NCBI GenBank assembly: GCA_036704125.1
Contig: DATNQI010000098.1
Span: 1 to 64,000 of the forward strand
DNA: 64,000 nucleotides
Direction: 5' to 3'
Origin: Pantanalinema sp.
GTDB taxonomy: Bacteria > Cyanobacteriota > Sericytochromatia > S15B-MN24 > UBA4093
Made by a program: the position numbers and the translations under genes. The notes beneath the pieces are model-generated. The model searched no databases. It saw only the letters and a program-made list of their open reading frames with translations, and was not told the DNA's origin. This document shows positions 1 through 6,775 of this stretch, piece after piece. The stretch's first letter is position 1. Every line of letters starts with the position of its first letter.

Positions 1-252
1 TTCAGGGGAGGAGATTCGCCCAGACCCCATTCTTCACGGACTCATCACGAACTCACGACGCTACGCTCGGCCCGAAGCGCCCATGGCAAGCGCTCCTCGG
101 GAATGTTTAACTATATAATATCAATGAGAGTGAATAATATAAGCAAATACCACTACATCGCCTCTAAGCAAGGGAGCGCATAGGATAGCGGCTCGCATGG
201 GTATTGATCCTGTGGTTCTTCCTCACCCTCGGCCAAGGACCTCCGAGCACCG
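1..252 (+). promoter_or_regulatory. Upstream region of the sugar transferase with AT-rich promoter-like patch
   Basis: No gene is supported here. An AT-rich patch at about 101-150 stands out from the GC-rich surroundings and contains TATAATA at 114-120, a good -10 candidate. No convincing -35 is visible. It would serve the sugar transferase starting at 253. The first 100 bases may be the tail of a unit lying outside the window. Confidence 0.35.
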
Positions 253-1710
253 ATGAATTCCCTTCTCAAGCAAGACGTCCGCCACCCCGCCCCGACCAAG
301 CTGCCGAGGCGGCTCTCGCGCACCCTGTACCGCAGGCTTCGCGTGGCGATCCTGGCCCTGCTCGACATGGGCCTGCTGGCCGCTTCGGTCGTCGTGGCCC
401 ACGCGGTGCGATCCACGCTCTTCGTCACCTGGTTCGGACCCCCGAGCCTCGATCTCGCGCAGCGCCTCAGGCTCTTCCCCGTCTACTGGGTCATCCAGGC
501 CCTGCTCTTCTCGCAGGTCGGGCTCTACGGGGCGGGCGATCGCAGGCGAAACCTCCTCGCCATCCTGAAGGGAGTCTCGCTGGGCGCCCTCATCCTCTAC
601 CTGGGCAGCCGCATCTATCCCCCCCACGCCCACCCCAGCTTCCTCGTGCTGCTCTGGACCTTCAGCTTCGCCCTCGTCGCCCTCGGCCGGATCGGCATCG
701 ACCACCTGCTTCAAGCCCTGCGCATGGGCGGCTTCGCGCTGAGCCACAGCCTGGTCATCGGGAAGGACGAGCAGGCGATCATGCTCTTCCATCGCCTGAA
801 GCGCCCCTCCTATCACCTGCTGGGGCAGGTCTACCCGGGCCACCTGAAAGCCCCGATGCACGACGGCTACATGGGGGGCATCAATCACCTCGAGGCGATC
901 CTCGAGCGCCATCACGTGCACGAGATCCTCCTGGCCGAGGACATGCCCGCCAGGGAGCGCGCCGAGGTCCTGGACGCGTGCATGAAGTTCGGAGTGCCCC
1001 TGCGGGTCGCCCTCTCGGGCTTCACGAACACCACCAACCCGATCGCCCTTCAGACCCACAACGGCCACGGGGTGCTCGAGGTGGTCCAGCCGCGGCTGCG
1101 CATCTCCCAGTTCGCGCTCAAGCGCGCCTTCGACGTCTCGGCGACCACCCTCGGCATCGTGGCGCTCAGCCCGTTCCTGCTCCTGATCGCCCTTGCGATC
1201 AAGCTCGACTCGCCAGGCCCCGTCCTGTTCAAGCAGCAGCGCGTGACCGTCAAGGGCCGGACCTTCTGGATGTACAAGTTCCGCAGCATGCGCGTGAACG
1301 CCGAGGCCGAGCTCGACAAGATCGTCCACCTCAACGAGCGCAAGGACGTCCTCATGTTCAAGATGGATCGCGACCCGCGGGTGACCCGCCTGGGCCGCCT
1401 CCTGCGCCGCACCAGCCTGGACGAGCTGCCCCAGCTGATCAACGTCCTGCGCGGCGAGATGAGCCTGGTCGGGCCGCGCCCGCCCCTGCCCCGCGAGGTG
1501 GAGCTCTACAGCCCCCACCACCGCCAGCGGCTGGAGGTCCTGCCGGGCCTCACCGGCATGTGGCAGGTCTCGGGGCGCAGCGACATCACCGACTTCGAAG
1601 AGGTGGTGCGCCTCGACCTCTCCTACATCCGGAACTGGTCCCTCTGGCTCGACTTCCAGATCCTCTTCAAGACCATCCCCGCGGTGCTCCAGTCCAGGGG
1701 CGCCCGCTAG
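253..1710 (+). CDS. Exopolysaccharide biosynthesis polyprenyl-phosphate sugar-1-phosphate transferase
   Basis: This 485-residue protein has the layout of the WcaJ/WbaP-type polyprenol-phosphate hexose-1-phosphate transferases that start exopolysaccharide repeat units on undecaprenyl phosphate at the inner membrane. The first 150 residues hold several hydrophobic segments. A soluble middle domain follows, then the catalytic sugar-transferase domain from about residue 280. That domain shows the membrane re-entrant stretch around FKRAFDVSATTLGIVALSPF, the basic block YKFRSM, the DELPQLINVLRGEMSLVGPRP signature and a C-terminal PGLTGMWQVSGRS motif. The length is normal for the family. The sugar specificity cannot be read from sequence. 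No other polysaccharide genes follow directly, although a YjbH-like gene lies 1.5 kb downstream. Confidence 0.93.
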   Translation: MNSLLKQDVRHPAPTKLPRRLSRTLYRRLRVAILALLDMGLLAASVVVAHAVRSTLFVTWFGPPSLDLAQRLRLFPVYWVIQALLFSQVGLYGAGDRRRNLLAILKGVSLGALILYLGSRIYPPHAHPSFLVLLWTFSFALVALGRIGIDHLLQALRMGGFALSHSLVIGKDEQAIMLFHRLKRPSYHLLGQVYPGHLKAPMHDGYMGGINHLEAILERHHVHEILLAEDMPARERAEVLDACMKFGVPLRVALSGFTNTTNPIALQTHNGHGVLEVVQPRLRISQFALKRAFDVSATTLGIVALSPFLLLIALAIKLDSPGPVLFKQQRVTVKGRTFWMYKFRSMRVNAEAELDKIVHLNERKDVLMFKMDRDPRVTRLGRLLRRTSLDELPQLINVLRGEMSLVGPRPPLPREVELYSPHHRQRLEVLPGLTGMWQVSGRSDITDFEEVVRLDLSYIRNWSLWLDFQILFKTIPAVLQSRGAR

Positions 1711-1784
1711 TTTTTCGAATATTGCGATTATTTTGATATGCTGATACAGTGAACTCCCACCCCGTTCACCGAGAGGACGAGCCC

Positions 1785-2219
1785 ATGAGCAAGCCCGCCA
1801 TGACGGAACCGATTCTCGCGCCCGAGCAAGAGCACGATGCGCTCCAGGGCATGGTGAAAATCCTTGAGTTCCCGGTGCGCCCCAAGCTCGTGGGCCCGGA
1901 TGGCACCGCCCATGAGTTGACCGAGACCGTCTACGAGGTGCTCACCAACCTGGTCGCCCTGCTGGCCGCCGGCAAGGCCGTGACGGTCATGCCTTATGAT
2001 CAGGAGCTCACCTCGCAACAGGCAGCCGATATCCTGGGCGTATCACGGCCCCACTTCATCAAGTTGCTGGACGAGCGAAAGATTCCCTACACCAAGACCG
2101 GCACGCACCGGCGAATCAGGTTCGTCGATGTCCTGAACCTCAAGCATCAACGCAACGCGGATCGATTCCGAGGGCTCGACGAGCTCGAGAAGCTCGGCCA
2201 GGACCTGGAGCTCTACTGA
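1785..2219 (+). CDS. HTH_17 (excisionase-family) DNA-binding antitoxin
   Basis: The 144-residue protein has a MerR/excisionase-type helix-turn-helix near residues 75-125 (LTSQQAADILGVSRPHFIKL, then a wing containing GTHRRIRF). Proteins of this layout are usually antitoxins encoded just before a PIN-domain RNase. Here the next frame does open a PIN domain, but it is cut short after 24 codons (2223-2297), so this looks like an orphaned antitoxin. The ATG at 1785 was chosen because the next residues match the family and a purine-rich GAGAGGACGAG run precedes it. An upstream in-frame start at 1749 is possible. The AT-rich stretch 1711-1750 with TGATATGCTGATACA may hold the promoter. Confidence 0.8.
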   Translation: MSKPAMTEPILAPEQEHDALQGMVKILEFPVRPKLVGPDGTAHELTETVYEVLTNLVALLAAGKAVTVMPYDQELTSQQAADILGVSRPHFIKLLDERKIPYTKTGTHRRIRFVDVLNLKHQRNADRFRGLDELEKLGQDLELY

Positions 2220-2222
2220 GCG

Positions 2223-2297
2223 GTGTCTGCCTTCCTGGTCGTCCTGGACACCTGCGTCCTGTACCCGTCGCTCGTCCGGAACATCCTGTCTCGCTAA
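2223..2297 (+). pseudogene. Truncated PIN-domain toxin (first 24 codons only)
   Basis: A GTG three bases after the antitoxin stop opens a frame reading VSAFLVVLDTCVLYPSLVRN before TAA. This is the first strand and helix of a PIN RNase, with the first catalytic aspartate in LDTC. A complete PIN toxin is about 130-180 residues, so the catalytic core is missing. The remainder was probably lost when the junction with the inverted ATPase fragment (2294-2419) formed. It could be translated as a short peptide but cannot be a nuclease. Confidence 0.7.
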
Positions 2298-2419
2298 CGA
2301 GAACCGCTTCGTTGGTTGAGCCAGGCTCGGGAAAAGACATCGGAAACGTGGTACCCGCCATCTGCTTTCAGTTCGATGAGTTCCCGCTCCTTCAGGCGTT
2401 GCAGTGCCCGCTGGACCAT
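2294..2419 (-). pseudogene. Fragment of an AAA ATPase C-terminal winged-helix domain
   Basis: On the minus strand 41 codons read MVQRALQRLKERELIELKAD and continue GGYHVSDVFSRAWLNQRSGSR. This resembles the end of mobile archaeal-type ATPases, whose C-terminal winged helix is followed by a DPxFxxWL-like stretch. The nucleotide-binding domain is absent, because upstream of the ATG the sequence becomes an AT-rich palindrome. The stop codon overlaps the stop of the truncated PIN gene on the other strand, marking a rearrangement point. Assignment rests on pattern recognition of a short stretch and is tentative. Confidence 0.45.
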
Positions 2420-2426
2420 CGTTCCA

Positions 2427-2463
2427 GATTATACAAATAAGCGTTACGCTGTTTTGTATAATC
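2427..2463. promoter_or_regulatory. 37-bp palindrome with outward -10 hexamers
   Basis: The outer arms GATTATACAAA and TTTGTATAATC pair exactly. The centre AGCGTTACGCT is also a palindrome, and only two positions on each side fail to pair. Each arm carries TATAAT reading outward (2457-2462 on plus, 2428-2433 on minus). It may be a divergent promoter/operator or an end of a mobile element that brought in the adjoining fragments. Confidence 0.5.
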
Positions 2464-2562
2464 AACAACCATCAAGCGTGGGACCGAGTCCGACTTGTAA
2501 ATCGAAAAATCGCCTTGTAGAATTGGCATATCTCCACTCATCGGAAAAGCAGAGGAGGGGCC

Positions 2563-2820
2563 ATGCACTCCACCGTCTCGAAACGCGGCCAGACCGTCGT
2601 TCCCGCCGAGCTTCGCCGAAAGTACGGCATCGACGAGGGCAGCGTCCTCGCCTGGGTCGAAACCCCGCAGGGAATCCGCGTGCTCCCGCTCCCGGCGGAC
2701 CCCCTCAAGGCCTTCCGGGGCAGCGGCCGGGGCCTCGGCACCGTCGCCGACTTCCTCGCCGAGAGGCAGGCCGAGACGGCGAGAGAGGAAGAAACCCTTG
2801 AGCCCCCGCTTCGTCCTTGA
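2563..2820 (+). CDS. vapB: AbrB/MazE-type VapB antitoxin
   Basis: This 85-residue protein begins with a swapped-hairpin AbrB domain: STVSKRGQTVVPAELRRKYG, followed by a second strand pair with VLAWVET and IRVLPLP. The C-terminal half is charged and likely wraps the toxin. It overlaps the start of the PIN toxin gene by 23 bases, the usual antitoxin-first order. A GGAGGGG ribosome-binding site sits a few bases before the ATG. Binding to its own promoter is expected for the family but no operator was identified. Confidence 0.88.
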   Translation: MHSTVSKRGQTVVPAELRRKYGIDEGSVLAWVETPQGIRVLPLPADPLKAFRGSGRGLGTVADFLAERQAETAREEETLEPPLRP

Positions 2821-3220
2821 CACCTCGGCCATCCTCGCCCTGTTCCACGACGAACCGGGCGCAGATCGCGTCGAGGGGATCATCAGGGACGCCGCCCGGC
2901 AAGCCTGCCACGTCGCGATCGCAGGCGTCAGCCTGCTCGAGGTCTATTACCGGGTCTACCGCCTCAAGGGCGAGGAGGCGGCGCTCGAGCACTACCTCTG
3001 GCTCCGGCAGTTGCCGCTCGAGGTCCGCTCGGATCTCTCCGAGCGCTGGCTCCTGGAATCAGGTCGCATGAAGGCCCGGCACCCCATGTCGCTCGCGGAT
3101 GCCCAGATCGCCGCCCTCGCGGTACTGCTCGACGCGACGCTCGTCCACAAGGACCCCGAGTTCGAGCCACTCACGGACATCCGGCAGGAGGCCCTGCCCC
3201 TCAAGCCGAAAAAGGGCTGA
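2798..3220 (+). CDS. vapC: VapC PIN-domain toxin ribonuclease
   Basis: This 140-residue PIN-domain protein keeps the acidic metal-binding residues of the active site: D8 in FVLDTS, E48 in LLEV, D101 in SLADA and D119 in HKDPEF. VapC toxins cleave RNA, often tRNA or rRNA, when freed from the antitoxin. The start is taken as TTG at 2798, which places the conserved strand at the N terminus and overlaps vapB. With all four acidic residues present it looks functional. Confidence 0.9.
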   Translation: MSPRFVLDTSAILALFHDEPGADRVEGIIRDAARQACHVAIAGVSLLEVYYRVYRLKGEEAALEHYLWLRQLPLEVRSDLSERWLLESGRMKARHPMSLADAQIAALAVLLDATLVHKDPEFEPLTDIRQEALPLKPKKG

Positions 3221-3237
3221 AAACTCGAACCCTGCGG

Positions 3238-4332
3238 CTATTCCCGCCAGGCTCCGAGGTGGCGCCGGATGTAATCGGGCGTCAGGCGGTACCACCCCGC
3301 GCCCGCCTCGGGCTCGGGCCACAGGACCGTCGCCCCCTGCGGTGCGGTCGCCCGGTAATCCACCTCGAAAAAGCCGGGAGCCTCGACCCGCACAGGCCGC
3401 GGATCGCTCCGCCGCCCCGGCCCCAGGAAAGTGGTGAGGCTCGCCCTCAGCTGGTTACCGAAGTCGCTGCGGTAATACCCCAGCTCGACCGCCGAGCGCG
3501 GGAACAGGCGCCCGAAGACCAGGGACACGGCCCGGTCCCCGGCCGGGTAGAAGCCGCCCCCCCCTCGCACGTAGGTATCCGCCCAGGGCAGGCGATACTC
3601 CAAGCTCGCAACAGCCGAAGGCACCAGCGACGTGACCAGCGTGCCGCGCAGGTTCCAGCGCCAGGCGCCCTCACCGAGCAGACCCGCAAGCTCTCCCTGG
3701 GCCCCATGGCGCTCGGCGCTCCAGCGCCCGATGGACCAGGCACCATCGATGCCGGGAGCCACCGGATGGTGGCCACCCAGCAGCAAGAAGGTCGGGGTGG
3801 CGTCCCATGTGGGGTAGAACTGCACCTGCAGGCGCCCCAGGGCATGCCAGCCCGGAGCGATCTGGGAGCGAGCGGTGCTGTTGATGAAGCCCTTCAGGTG
3901 ATCGGAGAAGAAGTAGCCGGGAGTGATGGCCAGCTCCGGACGCCAGGTGGATGAATTCTCGAGCGCGGCAGGCGCAGAGGGCGGCGTGAGGTCGAAGGCG
4001 AGCTGCCCGGCGAACGCCACCTCGGAAGCCCGTTGCGCGCGGAAATCACGATAGCCGTCCGCAGGAAACGAGACCCCCATGATCGAGAGCCGCTCTCTGA
4101 GGGGCACCAGTTCGATCGTCTTGGAGCCCGGCGCGGCCTCTGCCGCCATCCGGGCGACCTGCGCGAGCCCGTCGCTGGCATCGAGCGATCTCCGGTCCTC
4201 GAAGAACACGACGGTGCGATCGCCTTTGGTCTCGACGGCCACGTTCTCGAAGCCATCGGCGACCAGGCGCGAAGCCAGATCCGGAATGGGGGCGATCGAG
4301 AGGGTCGCGGCGCTCAGCAAGGCAGGAAGCAT
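3238..4332 (-). CDS. YjbH-like exopolysaccharide-associated outer-membrane protein
   Basis: The 364-residue protein starts with a short hydrophobic leader (MLPALLSAATLSIAPIPDLA). A soluble part follows (GFENVAVETKGDRTVVFFED, then QVARMAAEAAPGS), resembling the DUF940/YjbH family of polysaccharide secretion accessory proteins. From about residue 120 the sequence alternates aromatic and polar residues (GYFFSDHL, RLQVQFYP, GGGGFYPAG, ELGYYRSDFG), consistent with a beta-barrel. YjbH proteins are usually nearer 700 residues, so this is a short version. It probably works with an exopolysaccharide system, and the sugar transferase at 253 is the only nearby candidate. The assignment is by resemblance and moderately secure. 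Confidence 0.55.
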   Translation of the reverse strand: MLPALLSAATLSIAPIPDLASRLVADGFENVAVETKGDRTVVFFEDRRSLDASDGLAQVARMAAEAAPGSKTIELVPLRERLSIMGVSFPADGYRDFRAQRASEVAFAGQLAFDLTPPSAPAALENSSTWRPELAITPGYFFSDHLKGFINSTARSQIAPGWHALGRLQVQFYPTWDATPTFLLLGGHHPVAPGIDGAWSIGRWSAERHGAQGELAGLLGEGAWRWNLRGTLVTSLVPSAVASLEYRLPWADTYVRGGGGFYPAGDRAVSLVFGRLFPRSAVELGYYRSDFGNQLRASLTTFLGPGRRSDPRPVRVEAPGFFEVDYRATAPQGATVLWPEPEAGAGWYRLTPDYIRRHLGAWRE

Positions 4333-4338
4333 GTCAGT

Positions 4339-4620
4339 TCAATCTCGGTAGGCTTCCCGACGATGTGCAACCTTCAAGACCGTGACGAGTAACTGGTGGC
4401 CATCCTGCTCGAATCGAACACGATACACACCGGCTCGCAAACGCCATTGATTTGCCTTGCCTGATAGCTTCTTCAAATCGGACTGTCGAGGCTGATCGGG
4501 AGCGTTCAGCTCAAACACCAGGCGATCGAGCGCCCGGATAATCCGAAGCTGATCCTGTTTTTTCAAAGGGCCGAACTGCTTATCCGCGACGCCAGAAAAA
4601 ACATACGTCCAGCTAGACAA
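4339..4620 (-). CDS. RelE/ParE-family toxin
   Basis: The 93-residue protein has the compact RelE/ParE fold signature: an N-terminal helix pair (FGPLKKQDQLRIIRALDRLV), the core KLSGKANQWRLRAGVYRVRF and a terminal strand ending VLKVAHRREAYRD. Members either cleave mRNA in the ribosome or poison gyrase, and sequence alone does not decide which. The conserved arginine in WRLRAGVYRVRF and the C-terminal HRREAYR are typical of RelE-like mRNA interferases. Its start overlaps the end of the upstream antitoxin gene by eight bases, so the two are translated together. Confidence 0.87.
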   Translation of the reverse strand: MSSWTYVFSGVADKQFGPLKKQDQLRIIRALDRLVFELNAPDQPRQSDLKKLSGKANQWRLRAGVYRVRFEQDGHQLLVTVLKVAHRREAYRD

Positions 4621-4873
4621 GACCGTACTTCCGCTTCAGGTCGTCCGCGGAAATGACATCACCCCGTCGGGCTGCCTGCTGGGCTTCCTCGACTTCCAGA
4701 TCCTCTTCCGGAGTCGTGGGCTCGTCATCGTAGGGGGCCTCGGCCAGGATACGCGGCAAGGCCGACTCGCGCCTCCGCTTGTCGGCCAAGAACTCGATGA
4801 AGTCCACCACCTGGCTGATCATGGGCTCAGGCAAGTTTTCCAGCAAACTCAAAAGCTTGTCCCTGGCCGTCAT
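4613..4873 (-). CDS. Antitoxin of the RelE/ParE module
   Basis: This 86-residue acidic protein begins with a helical region (LLSLLENLPEPMISQVVDFIEFLADKRR) of the DUF2281-like antitoxin type. It ends in a disordered stretch suited to wrapping a toxin. It precedes the toxin gene and overlaps it. A GAGAGGAGCGA ribosome-binding site lies just before the ATG on this strand. The promoter probably sits in the AT-rich divergent region 4950-5010. Confidence 0.72.
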   Translation of the reverse strand: MTARDKLLSLLENLPEPMISQVVDFIEFLADKRRRESALPRILAEAPYDDEPTTPEEDLEVEEAQQAARRGDVISADDLKRKYGLV

Positions 4874-4959
4874 CGCTTCGCTCCTCTCGCCACGTCTCGC
4901 TCCTCCGCATCATATACCCCCTGGCACCTGGCCTCAAGGACGATTCATTTCCGAAGAAG

Positions 4960-5018
4960 CAACAATATTTGATATAATAATACTATATAATTATTGAATC
5001 AATAAACACGGAAGGGAG
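4960..5018. promoter_or_regulatory. AT-rich divergent promoter region
   Basis: TATAAT occurs twice on the plus strand (4973-4978 and 4986-4991), within an unusually AT-rich patch. The perfect inverted repeat TTATTGA-A-TCAATAA lies at 4991-5005 and could be an operator. GAAGGGAGG at 5011-5019 is the ribosome-binding site of the small lipoprotein gene. The minus-strand antitoxin gene starting at 4873 likely uses the same region. Confidence 0.5.
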
Positions 5019-5024
5019 GCTCTG

Positions 5025-5210
5025 ATGCGCACGTACTGGCTGCAGTATCTCCTCAACCTTGTCCTGCCCCTCGCCCTGATCTTCTTCGCCTGGGGCTGCG
5101 GCGGGGTCGCCATCCAGGTGGACGCGCCCCACAAGACCCCACCTCCGACCAAGATCAAGAAGCCCCGCCCGACGCCGAGCCCCACCGCAAAACCTGCGCA
5201 ACCTCGCTGA
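5025..5210 (+). CDS. Small proline-rich putative lipoprotein
   Basis: This is a 61-residue protein of unknown function. Residues 9-24 form a hydrophobic signal sequence ending in a possible lipobox (F-A-W-G-C, Cys at about 25). The mature part is short, basic and rich in proline and threonine (TPPPTKIKKPRPTPSPTAKP). A strong ribosome-binding site and an AT-rich promoter directly upstream argue that it is expressed. Small lipoproteins of this kind occur among toxin and lysis peptides, but nothing here shows such a role. Confidence 0.5.
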   Translation: MRTYWLQYLLNLVLPLALIFFAWGCGGVAIQVDAPHKTPPPTKIKKPRPTPSPTAKPAQPR

Positions 5211-5239
5211 CCCTCATACGCCCTGCATCGATTGATCTA

Positions 5240-5256
5240 ATATCAGAAAGTGATAT
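5240..5256. promoter_or_regulatory. Inverted repeat upstream of hicA
   Basis: ATATCA-GAAAG-TGATAT is a perfect inverted repeat nine bases before the hicA start codon. HicB antitoxins with a C-terminal ribbon-helix-helix usually bind such a site and repress the operon. Confidence 0.5.
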
Positions 5257-5264
5257 CATTGCAG

Positions 5265-5519
5265 ATGAACAGCAAGCAACGTCGCACCCTTCAAGCCGTC
5301 TATGAGACGCCGGAGCGACCGGATATCGCCTGGTCGGATATCGAGTCTCTCCTGAAAGCGTGTGGGGCAGTCATCACCGAAGGTCGCGGTTCACGGGTGC
5401 GCATCTCGCTTCGGGGACAGTTGGCGACCTTCCATCGCCCGCATCCGCAACGTGAAACGGAAAAAGGGGCCGTGAGGGCGATGAGGCGCTTTCTGGAGCA
5501 AGCGGGGATCTCACCATGA
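5265..5519 (+). CDS. hicA: HicA-family toxin
   Basis: This 84-residue HicA-like mRNA interferase folds like a small double-stranded-RNA-binding domain. The line SDIESLLKACGAVITEGRGS followed by FHRPHPQRETEKGAVRAMRR matches the HicA variant in which the usual glycine-serine-histidine becomes glycine-serine-arginine and the histidine sits in FHRPHP. The start is taken at ATG 5265. An in-frame GTG at 5250 lies inside the putative operator and is less likely. It overlaps hicB by four bases (ATGA). Confidence 0.87.
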   Translation: MNSKQRRTLQAVYETPERPDIAWSDIESLLKACGAVITEGRGSRVRISLRGQLATFHRPHPQRETEKGAVRAMRRFLEQAGISP

Positions 5520-5890
5520 TGAAACCTTACAAGGGCTACGAGGCCGTCATCGACTTCGACGACGACGCCGGCCTCTTCTACGGCGAGGTGCTCAACCTCC
5601 GAGACGTGGTGACCTTCCAGGGAACGACGGTGGAGGAGCTGCGCCAGGCCTTCCGCGAGTCCGTGGACGACTACCTCGAGTTCTGCGCCGCGGAGGGCAA
5701 GGAGCCCGATAAGCCCTTCTCGGGGCAATTCCTCGTCCGCACGAGCCCCGACGTGCACCGCCGGATCTCGACGGCCGCCCAGCGCGCAGGCAAGAGCCTG
5801 AACGCCTGGGTCGCCGAGAACCTCGCGACGGTCGCCGAGCGCACCCTCGCGGAAACGACCTACCGACCCAAACGGAAACAAGAAGGCTAA
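5516..5890 (+). CDS. hicB: HicB-family antitoxin with ribbon-helix-helix domain
   Basis: The 124-residue protein has an N-terminal partially degraded RNase H-like HicB fold (YKGYEAVIDFDDDAGLFYGEV, TFQGTTVEELRQAFRESVDDYL). Its C-terminal Arc/MetJ ribbon-helix-helix (LVRTSPDVHRRISTAAQRAG, SLNAWVAENL) binds DNA. It neutralises HicA and autoregulates the pair. The 77-bp palindromic repeat begins immediately after its stop codon. Confidence 0.92.
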   Translation: MMKPYKGYEAVIDFDDDAGLFYGEVLNLRDVVTFQGTTVEELRQAFRESVDDYLEFCAAEGKEPDKPFSGQFLVRTSPDVHRRISTAAQRAGKSLNAWVAENLATVAERTLAETTYRPKRKQEG

Positions 5891-5967
5891 GGGCGCCTAA
5901 CAAAAATATCCTACGAGCCGCCCACGGCGGCCAACAGTCGAAACATGCCTGGTTTTGTTAGATGCTC
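5891..5967 (-). repeat. attC-like imperfect palindrome, copy A
   Basis: This 77-bp element is one of three dispersed copies. Its ends are GCCTAAC (5895-5901) and GTTAGAT (5957-5963), which satisfy the integron attC outer-box patterns RYYYAAC and GTTRRRY. The outer stem continues as CTAACAAAA/TTTTGTTAG. An asymmetric internal loop follows, then an inner stem GCCGCC/GGCGGC. The reverse complement aligns closely with the copy at 61360. It fills the gap between convergent hicB and doc and runs into the doc stop codon. No integrase gene is in the window, so a mobile palindromic repeat or terminator is also possible. Confidence 0.7.
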
Positions 5968-6356
5968 TAACCCGCCAGAAGCCGAACGTTCTCTCGGAGA
6001 AAAGCAACTACCGCTTCTTCGGTCCAATCGGGCTCGCTGCATCGCTCCAAGAAACTCGCCAGCGTATCGTTGTCGCAGACGATCTCCCGACCATTCTCCT
6101 GGAGGAGCACGTCGGTCGCCACGGCGGCGATTCGCTTGTTCCCATCGTTGAAGGCGTGGTTCTTGGCGAGGCCGAACATCAAGGCCCCTGCCTGAGTCAC
6201 CACCCCTTCGTAGTGGGCCTTGAAGCGCGGTCGATTGACCGCGCTCTCCAGCAACGAGAGGCTCTTCACACCAGGCACGCCGCCGTGCAACTCCAGCAAG
6301 CGCGAATGGAGGCCTTCGACCTCGTCGACCTCCAGGTAAACAGGAGATTCGCTCAC
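5967..6356 (-). CDS. doc: Doc-family (Fic-fold) toxin
   Basis: The 129-residue protein carries the Fic/Doc catalytic motif HAFNDGNKR (H67 onward), the form with lysine typical of Doc, which phosphorylates elongation factor Tu and stops translation. The N-terminal YLEVDEVEGLHSRLLELHGG also matches Doc proteins. It follows its antitoxin gene with a four-base overlap. The stop codon lies at the edge of repeat copy A. All motif residues are present, so the toxin appears intact. Confidence 0.93.
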   Translation of the reverse strand: MSESPVYLEVDEVEGLHSRLLELHGGVPGVKSLSLLESAVNRPRFKAHYEGVVTQAGALMFGLAKNHAFNDGNKRIAAVATDVLLQENGREIVCDNDTLASFLERCSEPDWTEEAVVAFLRENVRLLAG

Positions 6357-6580
6357 TTAGCGAGCCGCTCCAGGGCAGGGCCGAATTTCTCCACGGTGCG
6401 ATCCAGAGCCTTCTCCAGGCTCGGACGCAGCTTGGGCCGCATCTCCACCGGGACCAGCTCGAGGACGCTCCCGCGGCGACGGATCATGACCTCGTCTCCC
6501 TGCTTGAGGCCGAGCGCGAGCAACTCAGCAGGCGGCAACGCGACCGTCAGGGAGTTTCCGTTCTTGGCGATCTTCGGCAT
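6353..6580 (-). CDS. AbrB-type antitoxin partner of Doc
   Basis: This 75-residue protein has an N-terminal swapped-hairpin domain (KIAKNGNSLTVALPPAELLA then GLKQGDEVMIRRRG). The C-terminal tail is helical and presumably occupies the Fic active site. It is the first gene of the pair, with a GAGGAGGGT ribosome-binding site before the ATG. A 13-bp perfect palindrome at 6618-6630 lies just upstream and is the likely operator. Confidence 0.87.
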   Translation of the reverse strand: MPKIAKNGNSLTVALPPAELLALGLKQGDEVMIRRRGSVLELVPVEMRPKLRPSLEKALDRTVEKFGPALERLAK

Positions 6581-6617
6581 TCGACGACCCTCCTCATCAC
6601 TCCCGGATTATCGCACC

Positions 6618-6630
6618 GTACATCATGTAC
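6618..6630. promoter_or_regulatory. Palindromic operator candidate of the Doc module
   Basis: GTACATCATGTAC is a perfect palindrome about 38 bases upstream of the antitoxin start codon on the minus strand. Position and symmetry suit autoregulation by the AbrB-type antitoxin. Confidence 0.5.
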
Positions 6631-6775
6631 GTACAGTAAGAACAGCTTAAGTACCGCCGGCTCCACAAAATTTCACACCCGTGCGCGGCGCCACAGCCCC
6701 CGGCGCGATAAAATGGTACATTCGCGCCGCCGAGATCCTGCCAAGGGGCGGGGTTGAGGCGATCCCGAGGCTGGA

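Noticed and set aside
204-1736. A 510-codon proline/arginine-rich plus-strand frame over the sugar transferase
   Set aside because: It is an out-of-phase shadow of 253-1710, with low-complexity composition and no domain.
2316-2801. A 161-codon plus-strand frame across 2316-2801
   Set aside because: It crosses the palindrome at 2427 and runs out of phase through vapB. Composition is low-complexity with no motif.
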